Source: JBBIJH01 sp037446075 (GTDB lineage: Bacteria; Bacteroidota; Ignavibacteria; UBA10030; JAHEZR01). From it: a stretch of DNA of 7,099 nucleotides. Positions 1-5,961 of the stretch are shown in pieces. Location of the stretch: the NCBI GenBank assembly GCA_037446075.1, contig JBBIJH010000143.1, positions 1 through 7,099 on the forward strand, given 5' to 3'. The position numbers were made by a program, and so were the translations under genes. The notes under the pieces are model-generated. The model saw only the letters and a program-made list of their open reading frames with translations. It had not been told where the DNA came from and searched no databases. Each line of letters starts with the position of its first letter. Within the stretch, counting starts at the first letter, position 1.

Positions 1-1041
1 AAGGAAACCTCCGGCCATGCAAGCCATGCCGACCGGAACAATCTGCCGCGCCCCCAGCTTGTGAATGAACTGCCCAGCTACGATGCTGGCGACGGACCAA
101 CCAAACGACATCGGAGTGATCACCGTCGCTGCTCTTACCGCGCTTCCCCCCTGTACGCTCTGAACGAAGAGTGGGACGAACGCGACTCCCCCGAAAATCG
201 CGAAGCCGCCGATGAATCCACAAATGTTCGAGGTCGCTACGGCCCGCATCTTGAAGAACCCAAGCGGCAGCAAAGGCTCGGTTGCTTTCTTCTCCGTTTG
301 AACGAATGTGAAGAGCATCAACACGAAGACCCCAACAAGAGCAACGACGGCTGGCGAGTAAAGCTCTTCCCCCTTCCCAACGCTGAAGAATGCAAGAAGA
401 ATGGCCACGATTCCGATACTGAGTGAAAGCGCGCCCTTCCAATCAAGTGCTACCGGGACTCTTTCCACGTACTCGTGATAGGCGATGCTGATAAGGAAGA
501 TGGAGGTCAATCCAAAAGGAATATTCACGTAGAACACCCAACGCCAGCTCATGTGCACGACGACGAAGCTCCCGAGCGCCGGGCCGATGATGCTGGAGAT
601 GCCCCACACCGCTGCGATGAATCCAAAAGCTCGTCCGCGCTTTTGCGGCGGAAAGGCTGAGCCGATGATCGCGAATGGAACGGATGCCATCCCACCCGAA
701 CCAATTCCTTGAATCACACGATATAAGACAAGCTGGAGCATATTCTGCGAGGTGCCACTAAGCGTCGAACCAAGGAGAAAGGTCAATACAGCCACATAGA
801 AGAGTTTCTTCCTGCCCCAGAGGTCCGAGAGTTTCCCGAATAGCGGCATAAAGACCGCAGTCGTTAACATGTACGAAGAGAACACCCAGCTATACAGACT
901 GAGGCCGCCAAGGTCCGAAACAATCGTGGGCATGGCCGTGCCGACCACGGTCGCATCGATGCCGGAGAGAAACGCTCCCAGCATGACGCCCAGGACGACG
1001 AAACCTCGCCTTCCGGGTTTTTCCAAGCTATCGTTCACCAT
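1..1041 (-). CDS. MFS drug exporter, DHA2 (EmrB/QacA-type) family, C-terminus cut by window edge
   Basis: Inner-membrane proton-coupled multidrug exporter by family. 347 residues are visible from the ATG at 1041 and the frame stays open to base 1; family members are usually 450-550 aa, so the last third is missing. Hallmarks in order: TM1 with the DHA2 signature GAFLSGIDATVVGTAMP (residues 22-38, Asp29); motif A GKLSDLWGRKK (69-79) in the TM2-TM3 loop; motif B RVIQGIGSGG (108-117); motif C around ISSIIGPALG (148-157), typical of drug:H+ antiporters; then WRWVFYVNIPFG (166-177), a strong DHA2 marker. Further hydrophobic segments lie near 206-222, 232-247 and 272-292. The start is bounded by an in-frame TGA at 1054-1056, and no better start lies between; no clear Shine-Dalgarno is visible. 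It lies 176 nt downstream of nth, beyond a hairpin, so it is probably transcribed separately. Family sure; substrate unknown. Confidence 0.93.
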   Translation of the reverse strand, partial: MVNDSLEKPGRRGFVVLGVMLGAFLSGIDATVVGTAMPTIVSDLGGLSLYSWVFSSYMLTTAVFMPLFGKLSDLWGRKKLFYVAVLTFLLGSTLSGTSQNMLQLVLYRVIQGIGSGGMASVPFAIIGSAFPPQKRGRAFGFIAAVWGISSIIGPALGSFVVVHMSWRWVFYVNIPFGLTSIFLISIAYHEYVERVPVALDWKGALSLSIGIVAILLAFFSVGKGEELYSPAVVALVGVFVLMLFTFVQTEKKATEPLLPLGFFKMRAVATSNICGFIGGFAIFGGVAFVPLFVQSVQGGSAVRAATVITPMSFGWSVASIVAGQFIHKLGARQIVPVGMACMAGGFL

Positions 1042-1178
1042 CGCAACGAGTATTCAATTCGAATGACGAAATCCTAGCACGAGGAACCCGCGACGAAGAC
1101 CAATGGCCCAGCAAACACACCAAAGACACGAGTTCTACTTCTTCATCGCAATCCCGCAGAGTACTCCGCGTCATTAGC

Positions 1179-1200
1179 GGGCAAGAAAAAAACTTTGCCC
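1179..1200 (-). terminator. Hairpin downstream of nth, possible terminator
   Basis: On the minus strand, GGGCAAAG and CTTGCCC pair into a stem of 7 bp with one bulged A, closing a loop of seven T. It starts 18 nt after the nth stop codon. The T run is in the loop and no T tract follows the stem on either strand, so this is not a textbook intrinsic terminator. It could act as an mRNA 3'-end stabiliser, or the fold may be incidental. The rest of the nth-MFS gap (1042-1178) should hold the MFS promoter, but I see no convincing -35/-10 pair in it. Confidence 0.35.
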
Positions 1201-1217
1201 TGTCGATCAGAGGCCCG

Positions 1218-1892
1218 TTACGTCATGCGCCTCATAAAGAGTTCCGCAGATGGGCACAGGTCATTGATTACACACTCGAGGCAGTTCGGCTTCCGAGCTT
1301 GACACGTTCTTCTACCATGCCAGATGAGCATGTTCCCGAAGTCAATCCAATCTTTTTTCGGAATGATCTCCATCAAGTCCGACTCGATCTTTTCTGGATC
1401 CTCCTCCTTTGAAAGACCAAGCCGCTGCGCTAATCGGCGCACATGGGTATCCACCACAACCCCTGAGGCAATCCCGTACGCTCCACCGAGGACGCAGTTC
1501 GCTGTCTTGCGTCCGACACCCGGAAGTTGAACCATTTCTTCCATCGTCTGTGGCACTTTCCCTCCGTGCTTCTCGACAAGCTCTTTGCAACAGTGAATGA
1601 TCGACTTCGCTTTCGCTCGAAAAAAACCTGTAGGCCGAATTTCCTGTTCAAATTCGGCCACGTTGGCCTCGGCGTAATCTCTTGCCGTCTTGTATTTCTT
1701 GAACAGTTCCTTCGTGACTTGATTTACGCGTTCATCTGTGCACTGTGCGGAAAGAATTGTGGCCACGAGCAACTGTAGCGGATCCTGATACTCCAATGCA
1801 ATCTTGGGGTTGGGAAAAATTTTCCCCAAGCGTGTGACAATCTTTTTCGCCCGAGCCTTGAGCCTCTCGGGCGACTCTTTCCCCTTCACCAT
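1218..1892 (-). CDS. nth: Endonuclease III (DNA glycosylase / AP lyase)
   Basis: Base-excision-repair enzyme that removes oxidised pyrimidines and cuts the abasic strand by beta-elimination. The 224-aa length is normal for the family. The helix-hairpin-helix LPGVGRKTANCVLG (residues 123-136) carries the catalytic Lys129 (equivalent to E. coli Lys120), and VVDTHVRR carries the catalytic Asp148 (E. coli Asp138). The C-terminal [4Fe-4S] loop is complete, with Cys197-x6-Cys204-x2-Cys207-x5-Cys213. The N-terminal LLVATILSAQCTD (41-53) is also typical. The ATG at 1890-1892 lies inside the end of the upstream LiaF-like gene in the string ATGGTGA, so translation is probably coupled; no strong Shine-Dalgarno precedes it. 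An alternative GTG start is the very next codon. All catalytic and cluster residues are present, so it should be active. Confidence 0.97.
   Translation of the reverse strand: MVKGKESPERLKARAKKIVTRLGKIFPNPKIALEYQDPLQLLVATILSAQCTDERVNQVTKELFKKYKTARDYAEANVAEFEQEIRPTGFFRAKAKSIIHCCKELVEKHGGKVPQTMEEMVQLPGVGRKTANCVLGGAYGIASGVVVDTHVRRLAQRLGLSKEEDPEKIESDLMEIIPKKDWIDFGNMLIWHGRRTCQARKPNCLECVINDLCPSAELFMRRMT
1886..1892 (-). promoter_or_regulatory. Stop/start overlap ATGGTGA coupling liaF-like gene to nth
   Basis: The nth start codon ATG (1890-1892) and the liaF-like stop TGA (1886-1888) lie in one 7-base string, read in different frames. With no good Shine-Dalgarno of its own, nth is probably translated by ribosomes terminating on the upstream gene. 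This implies the two genes share an mRNA. Confidence 0.7.
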
Positions 1893-2485
1893 ATTTTGAT
1901 GTCTCCGAATACCTGTGAAGCGCCGATTCTCATCTTCGTGCTGGCGATTCCGTAGTCGGGGGAGGTGTAGATAATCTCGGAAGCGATTCCGCCCTTTTTC
2001 TGATCATATACCGTGATCTCTCCGAGAAAAGAGTTGCTTCGAACGCAGATCGGGATTTCTCTTGGCAGGGTCACCCGTATGCTTCCGAAAAGGCTATTCA
2101 GTCCGAGATAATGTTCCCCGGGCGCTAGTTCCACCCCAGTGAGATTTAGGTCGATGCTGCCAAATACCGTGGAGAGGTTCCCTCCTTTGAAGTTCTTTGT
2201 CATCGGTCGAATTGAGATATTCCCAAACACAGAAGATTCGAAGATCGTGTCACCAACAGAACCAGAAACATGGCTAGATTCCTTTGGCTGGGCGAATCCT
2301 TCCGGTTGCGTTGTCCGCGCACTCGTCTTGATGAGCATGCCGATCCCAACGAGGATTAGAATCACCGGCCAGTAGCTTCTGAAAATCTGCCAGGAGTTCG
2401 CCACGCCGAGATTGTCGAGGAGAAAGATGATGCCGAGCAGGATGAGAATCACACCCGGCCAAAAACTCCGATAGCTTCTCGTCAC
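1886..2485 (-). CDS. LiaF-like membrane protein with LiaI/LiaF-type TM region
   Basis: 199-aa protein with a two-helix membrane anchor and a repetitive beta domain. The two hydrophobic segments (residues 8-28 and 38-52) are related to each other, FWPGVILILLGI and YWPVILILVGI, as in the LiaI-LiaF-like transmembrane region. From about residue 80 a [VL]FGxI-type motif recurs five times: VFGNI (86), VFGSI (107), LFGSI (132), FLGEI (153) and VFGDI (192), as in the C-terminal domain of LiaF, the envelope-stress inhibitor of LiaRS. No histidine kinase or response regulator lies in the window, so a LiaF-like regulatory role is not shown. The GTG start at 2483-2485 has a good GGGAG Shine-Dalgarno 7 nt upstream. 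It overlaps nth by 7 nt and begins 88 nt after polX ends. Similar small proteins of unknown function are common in bacteria; family assignment fairly sure, role unknown. Confidence 0.8.
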   Translation of the reverse strand: MTRSYRSFWPGVILILLGIIFLLDNLGVANSWQIFRSYWPVILILVGIGMLIKTSARTTQPEGFAQPKESSHVSGSVGDTIFESSVFGNISIRPMTKNFKGGNLSTVFGSIDLNLTGVELAPGEHYLGLNSLFGSIRVTLPREIPICVRSNSFLGEITVYDQKKGGIASEIIYTSPDYGIASTKMRIGASQVFGDIKIW

Positions 2486-2523
2486 AGGAATGCTCCCTTC
2501 GAACGTTCGGAGAGGGAACGCAT
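2482..2523 (-). CDS. Possible 13-codon leader peptide before the liaF-like gene
   Basis: An ATG at 2521-2523 opens a reading frame MRSLSERSKGAFL that ends in TGA at 2482-2484, overlapping the GTG start of the liaF-like gene in the string GTGA. Its codons run through the inverted repeat that contains the liaF-like Shine-Dalgarno. Only a weak purine stretch (AGAGAA) precedes it. Such a layout could couple translation of the two frames, but an ORF this short arises often by chance. Confidence 0.18.
   Translation of the reverse strand: MRSLSERSKGAFL
2493..2516 (-). promoter_or_regulatory. Shine-Dalgarno of liaF-like gene inside an inverted repeat
   Basis: On the minus strand AAGGGAG (2493-2499) lies 7 nt before the GTG start and decides that start. 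It forms the right arm of an imperfect inverted repeat centred on the perfect palindrome CGAACGTTCG (2500-2509); the left arm CCCTCTCC can pair with part of it, with mismatches and one G-T pair. The folded mRNA would partly hide the ribosome-binding site. The Shine-Dalgarno is well supported; the hairpin control is inference. Confidence 0.5.
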
Positions 2524-2573
2524 GGTTACTATTCTCTTGTGCGGATTCGCCTCCCTGGAACGCTTTTCGGAAC

Positions 2574-4319
2574 CTAGCTTCTCCCGAGATGTTTCTTGAC
2601 CTCAGCGAGGCTCCATGCGTTCAAGACGTTTGTCTTCTCCAGCCATCCTTTCCGGGCCACGCCAACTCCATAAAACACATCCTTGAGTCCGTCTGTGTTG
2701 TGCGCATCGGGATTGATGGCGATGAGAACGCCTTTCTCCTTCGCGTACTTGCAGAACCGCCAGTCAAGATCAAGCCGCATCGGATGAGCATTGATCTCGA
2801 TGATTTTCCTAAGGTCAGCGGCCGCATCGATGATTTCGATGAGGTTGATGGGATAGGCCTCGCGACTCAGAAGCAATCGACCGGTGGGATGACCGAGCAT
2901 CGTGACGTATTTGTTCTTCATCGCTTTGATAATGCGCTTTGTCATCTCCCCTTCGGTCATCTTGAACTTGCTGTGAACGGAGGCAACGACGTAGTCGAAT
3001 GACGCGAGGACCTTGTCAGAATAATCAAGGCTTCCATCCGGAAGGATGTCCGCCTCAGTGCCTTTGAAGATGTAAAAGCTGCGGAATTTCTCGTTCAGTG
3101 CATCAATCTCTTCTTGCTGCTGTTTCACCTTTGCCTCGGTCAGTCCACCCGCATAGGCCGCAGATTTGCTGTGGTCAGCAATGCCAAGATACTCCCAGCC
3201 CAACGCGCGCGCCGCTTTTGCCATCTCTTCGATGGAGTTGGCACCATCACTGTATGTGGAATGACAGTGAAACGTGCCGCGAATCTCCCTTTCCTCGAGG
3301 AGCTTCGGGAGTTTTCCCTTCTGTGCGACTTCGATCTCTCCCATGTTCTCTCGAAGCTCGGGCGGAATGAACGCTAGACCCAAAGCTTGATAGATGTCTT
3401 CCTCGTCTTTGCACTTGACGATTCGCTTGGCCTTCCCACGCTTTTCTTCTGCACCGAGGTCTGAGAATCCGTACTCGTTCAGACTCCACCCAAACTTCTT
3501 TGCCAAAGAGCGCAGCTCGATGTTATGTTCTTTGCTTCCAGTGAAGTAGGCAAGGGCAAAGGGATACTCCTCATCATTAACAACTCTGAGGTCACAGTTA
3601 ATTCCAGACTTCAACACAACGCTTGACTTTGTCTCCCCGTGTGCCAAGACCTCTGCCACGTCTGGATGGGTAGTGAAGACCTTCATCAAAGCTCCGGCCT
3701 GAGTTTTCCTCGCGCTCACGAGGATGTCGATGTCGCCGATCACCTCTTTCTTACGGCGCAGACTTCCGGCCACGTCGCAGCGAATCACCCCCTTCTGTTT
3801 CCGGATGACTTCGTAAACCCGTTCTGCGGCACCCTTTGCGGTGGGGTACAAGTGTTTCTCTGCGTGCTTCTTGAGAAGCTCGATGCCCCGAAGAATGTTC
3901 TCTTCAGTCTTTTCACCGAATCCATCCAGGGCAGCGAGACGATGCTTCTCGGCCGCTTCCCTTAGTTGCTCCACAGTCTTGAGGCCCATCTTTTCATAAA
4001 GGACTTTGATTCGCTTTGGACCGAGACCCTGGATCCGGAGCATCTCGACCAGACCTTCTGGCAACGATTTCTTCAAATCCTCATAATACTTGAGCCTTCC
4101 CGTGTTCACTAGCTCCGCGATTTTCTCTGCCAGCCCCTCTCCTATTCCCTTGATGTTTTTCAGTTGATCTTGCTCAACCAGAGGCTTGATGTCGGTCGTC
4201 AGCGCAGCGATGATGCGCGAGGCGTTGTGGTAGGCGCGGCACTTGAAAGGGTTCTCCCCCTTTAGCTCAAGGAGCGTCCCGATCTCTTCGAGGATTTGGG
4301 CGACTTCGGTCTTGTCCAT
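2574..4319 (-). CDS. polX: DNA polymerase/3'-5' exonuclease PolX (family X with PHP domain)
   Basis: Bacterial family X repair polymerase: fills short gaps, with a PHP domain acting as 3'-5' exonuclease/phosphoesterase. 581 aa, full length for the family. Domains: helix-hairpin-helix region (HhH near 53-71, 94-112 and 131-143); nucleotidyltransferase core with GSLRRKKEVIGDIDIL (185-200), metal-binding Asp196 and Asp198 and third Asp243 in CDLRVV; TGSKEHNIELR (260-270); PHP domain from about 345. All nine expected PHP metal ligands can be seen: His351, His353, Asp358, His383, Glu422, His449, His477, Asp538, His540, so both activities should be intact. The ATG at 4319 fits the family N-terminus (MDKTEVAQILEEI). 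The frame stays open upstream to a GTG at 4439, but those 40 residues look unlike coding sequence. No clear Shine-Dalgarno precedes 4319. A partial copy of its 5' end lies at 5905-5944. Confidence 0.96.
   Translation of the reverse strand: MDKTEVAQILEEIGTLLELKGENPFKCRAYHNASRIIAALTTDIKPLVEQDQLKNIKGIGEGLAEKIAELVNTGRLKYYEDLKKSLPEGLVEMLRIQGLGPKRIKVLYEKMGLKTVEQLREAAEKHRLAALDGFGEKTEENILRGIELLKKHAEKHLYPTAKGAAERVYEVIRKQKGVIRCDVAGSLRRKKEVIGDIDILVSARKTQAGALMKVFTTHPDVAEVLAHGETKSSVVLKSGINCDLRVVNDEEYPFALAYFTGSKEHNIELRSLAKKFGWSLNEYGFSDLGAEEKRGKAKRIVKCKDEEDIYQALGLAFIPPELRENMGEIEVAQKGKLPKLLEEREIRGTFHCHSTYSDGANSIEEMAKAARALGWEYLGIADHSKSAAYAGGLTEAKVKQQQEEIDALNEKFRSFYIFKGTEADILPDGSLDYSDKVLASFDYVVASVHSKFKMTEGEMTKRIIKAMKNKYVTMLGHPTGRLLLSREAYPINLIEIIDAAADLRKIIEINAHPMRLDLDWRFCKYAKEKGVLIAINPDAHNTDGLKDVFYGVGVARKGWLEKTNVLNAWSLAEVKKHLGRS
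4280..4319 (-). repeat. Direct repeat copy A (polX 5' end)
   Basis: The first 40 bases of polX. They match 5905-5944 on the same strand at 36 of 40 positions; the differences are the start codon (ATG versus GTG) and three synonymous third positions. With copy B it flanks the plus-strand glycosyltransferase gene. Weaker gapped similarity continues inward for roughly another 15-20 bases. Confidence 0.9.
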
Positions 4320-4328
4320 CGCTAGCGA

Positions 4329-4357
4329 AAGATAGATAGAAAAACGTGGAAGTTCAA
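4329..4357 (-). promoter_or_regulatory. Candidate polX promoter giving a near-leaderless mRNA
   Basis: On the minus strand TTGAAC (4352-4357) and TATCTT (4329-4334) are separated by 17 nt, each matching the sigma-70 consensus at 4 of 6 bases. The -10 box ends only 9 nt before the ATG at 4319, so the transcript would start within a few bases of the start codon. That would agree with the missing Shine-Dalgarno. This is a consensus match only, with a real chance of being fortuitous. Confidence 0.3.
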
Positions 4358-4401
4358 CACAGATGCCTTGGAATAAGTCACCGATCGCGTGACAAAGCAC
4401 G

Positions 4402-4427
4402 TTACATGATGGTCCCCGAACCTCCTT
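4402..4427 (-). promoter_or_regulatory. Perfect Shine-Dalgarno followed by an ATG-TAA start-stop
   Basis: On the minus strand AAGGAGGT (4420-4427), a full anti-SD complement, is followed 12 nt later by ATGTAA (4402-4407), a start codon directly followed by a stop. It lies 83-108 nt upstream of the polX ATG. No start in the polX frame lies at a normal distance from it. It may be a minimal start-stop ORF in the polX leader, a relic of a lost gene, or chance. Confidence 0.25.
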
Positions 4428-4454
4428 GCATTTCGCCACACTCCCCTTTAGATT
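4426..4454 (+). promoter_or_regulatory. Weak candidate promoter for the glycosyltransferase
   Basis: TTGCAT (4426-4431) and TAGATT (4449-4454) are 17 nt apart, matching consensus at 3 and 4 of 6 bases, and lie 35 nt before the ATG at 4489. The 169-nt gap between polX and this gene must hold divergent start signals, but this pair is only the best of weak options. Confidence 0.2.
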
Positions 4455-4488
4455 CTATTAATCCTGTTAGGACCTTGAGATAAGCTCC

Positions 4489-5841
4489 ATGGCTGACTTC
4501 CCTCATAGTGCAAGAGGGTCTGATGCGGCAGAGAGGAACTCTTTGGGCGGGAAAGCCACCGAGTCTGAGAAACTCAGAGCAGGAAGGCTGTATGGCCTTG
4601 GGGTAGTTCTTCTTCTGTCAATGCTGCTGCTTACCCTCACAGGTGAGAGTTATGGCACGCCCTGGTTTCTCGCCCTGATGGCGATGGCGAGCTTGAGCTA
4701 TCTTGTAGCCATGTACGAGATAAGTCGGACGCTGACCTGCCCCCGCTTTCCCTTCCTGATTTGCCTCGTCATTGCATGGATGCTTCGTTTGACCCAGCTC
4801 TTTGCGCCAGCCGGTGAACACGATGATGTGTACCGGTACATATGGGACGGGCGCGTGCAACGATTTGGTTACAATCCGTATGTTACCATCCCTTCAGATC
4901 TCAGCCTGAGCCATCTCCACACGCCTGCCACGAGGCGTATGAACAACCCTGATATCGCTTCACCCTATCCACCCGCAGCACAGATATTCTTTCGCGCCGT
5001 GACCACGATCGATGAATCCGTCTTCGCATTCCGCCTGGCCATCTTCTTCTGCGATGCACTTGTTGTCTTTCTACTGCTAGCATGGCTCGCCTCTTCAGGA
5101 TCGAACAAGTGGCTCGTGCTGACATATGCCTGGCATCCGTTGGTGGTGTTCGAGAGCGCCCGGAATGGCCATGTTGATTTTCTCGGCATAGTCTTCATGG
5201 TTGTCTCCTTCCTCGCTATTGCAAAGGGTCGGACCACGATCGCAAGCGTTTCTCTTGCCCTCGCAGTCGCGGTCAAGTTCCTTCCAATCGTACTGATCCC
5301 TTTGTTCTGGCGGCGAGTACCATTCCGGGCTTTGGCCTTAGCGGTAGGAGTCTTCGTGGCTCTCTACGTGCCGTTCGTCTCAGAAGGTCATATCCCGACG
5401 GGTGGTATCGGAACTTTCGTCGAGAGGTTCCGTTTCAACAGTCTGGTCTATGCCGTTCTCGAACAACTCGTGAGTCCACGTATCCTCGCAACTGTTGCTT
5501 TGTTGGCAGGACTCTTGGCAGCAAGTTGTTTCCGCATCAGGCTGCCCGTCCATTCTCCCGAGGCTTGGGCGTACCCAATGGCAGCAGCACTAATCTTCGC
5601 GCCCGTGATCTACCCATGGTATCTCTTATGGCTTGTCCCGTTCCTAACGGTCGCTGCAACGATCCCGCTCATGATCTGGACGATCAGTATCTTATCGACG
5701 TATGTCGTCTGGGATCTTGCGCGCTCTGGGTCGGCGTGGACGGTGCCCTGGTTGGTTTCGTTTCTTGAATTTGGAATGATGGCGACTGCTGCGGTCTGGT
5801 TAGTCGTGAAGAGAAACGATAAAAAAGAAATTAAGTACTGA
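4489..5841 (+). CDS. GT-C fold membrane glycosyltransferase, GT87-like (probable mannosyltransferase type)
   Basis: 450-aa polytopic inner-membrane protein of the polyprenyl-phosphate-sugar-dependent GT-C type, which transfers a sugar onto a lipid or glycan on the outer face of the membrane. After a polar N-terminus of about 30 residues, TM segments lie near 33-50, 58-76, 87-105, 181-200, 206-221, 227-245, 250-275, 279-296, 331-347, 360-386, 389-408 and 420-440. The first large outer loop holds HDDVYRYIWDGRVQRFGYNP (111-130); the acidic pair Asp112-Asp113 is the likely catalytic/metal site by GT-C analogy. SPYPPAAQ (158-165), HPLVVFESARNGHVD (216-230), KFLP (263-266) and APVIYPWYLLWLVPF (371-385) are usual for GT87/MptB-like proteins. 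Only plus-strand gene here, divergent from polX. Start ATG 4489; a weak GAGA lies 8 nt upstream. Fold confident; donor and acceptor cannot be told. Confidence 0.85.
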   Translation: MADFPHSARGSDAAERNSLGGKATESEKLRAGRLYGLGVVLLLSMLLLTLTGESYGTPWFLALMAMASLSYLVAMYEISRTLTCPRFPFLICLVIAWMLRLTQLFAPAGEHDDVYRYIWDGRVQRFGYNPYVTIPSDLSLSHLHTPATRRMNNPDIASPYPPAAQIFFRAVTTIDESVFAFRLAIFFCDALVVFLLLAWLASSGSNKWLVLTYAWHPLVVFESARNGHVDFLGIVFMVVSFLAIAKGRTTIASVSLALAVAVKFLPIVLIPLFWRRVPFRALALAVGVFVALYVPFVSEGHIPTGGIGTFVERFRFNSLVYAVLEQLVSPRILATVALLAGLLAASCFRIRLPVHSPEAWAYPMAAALIFAPVIYPWYLLWLVPFLTVAATIPLMIWTISILSTYVVWDLARSGSAWTVPWLVSFLEFGMMATAAVWLVVKRNDKKEIKY

Positions 5842-5867
5842 GGGAGCTTCTCCGGATTGGTTACTGC

Positions 5868-5893
5868 CCGATCGGTTTGATCACGGTTCTTTT
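5868..5893 (+). terminator. Possible weak intrinsic terminator of the glycosyltransferase gene
   Basis: On the plus strand CCGATC pairs with GATcaCGG (6 bp with a 2-nt bulge) around a GGTTT loop, followed by TTCTTTT. It starts 27 nt after the stop codon at 5839-5841, a usual position. The bulge and short stem make it weak. It lies in the non-homologous tail of the polX fragment. Confidence 0.3.
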
Positions 5894-5904
5894 CACAAGC
5901 AGCT

Positions 5905-5944
5905 CGATCTCCTCGAGGATCTGGGCGACTTCGGTTTTGTCCAC
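5905..5944 (-). repeat. Direct repeat copy B (stub of polX 5' end)
   Basis: Partner of 4280-4319, 36 of 40 bases identical, same orientation, offset 1625 bases. The segment between the copies holds the polX leader and the glycosyltransferase gene. No target-site duplication, transposase or terminal inverted repeat was seen, so transposition is not indicated. Confidence 0.9.
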
Positions 5945-5961
5945 TCCTGAAGAAATCTTTC

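Larger units (their letters stand above)
5861..5944 (-). pseudogene. Decayed fragment of a second polX 5' end
   Basis: Starting at the GTG at 5942-5944 the minus strand reads VDKTEVAQILEEI, identical to the polX N-terminus apart from the start codon, then ELLVKRTVIKPIGQ and a stop TAA at 5861-5863 (27 codons). Within the shared 13 codons every base difference other than the start codon is a synonymous third position. After that the match fades; a gapped alignment with small deletions can be carried to about 5890. AGGA directly abuts the GTG, too close for a normal Shine-Dalgarno, so expression as a peptide is doubtful. It begins 17 nt after the lipoprotein stop. I read it as the stub of a former polX copy. 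Confidence 0.75.

Noticed and set aside
61..660. Plus-strand open frames at 61-426 and 475-660, and another at 869-1066
   Set aside because: They lie antisense to the MFS transporter, whose minus-strand translation shows several family motifs. Their own products are polar, low-complexity and lack recognisable features.
2490..3002. 170-codon plus-strand open frame
   Set aside because: It is antisense to the conserved PHP domain of polX and to the polX-liaF gap; the product shows no family motif.
4320..4439. N-terminal extension of PolX to a GTG at 4439 (621 aa)
   Set aside because: The extra 40 residues precede the normal family N-terminus, look unlike coding sequence, and the GGGGAG before that GTG is only 1 nt away. 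The duplicated stub also begins at the same MDKTEV point, although with GTG.
5910..5919. Palindrome TCCTCGAGGA as an operator or terminator
   Set aside because: It arises from the Ile-Leu-Glu-Glu codons of the polX-derived repeat and has no loop; the equivalent in real polX differs by one base.
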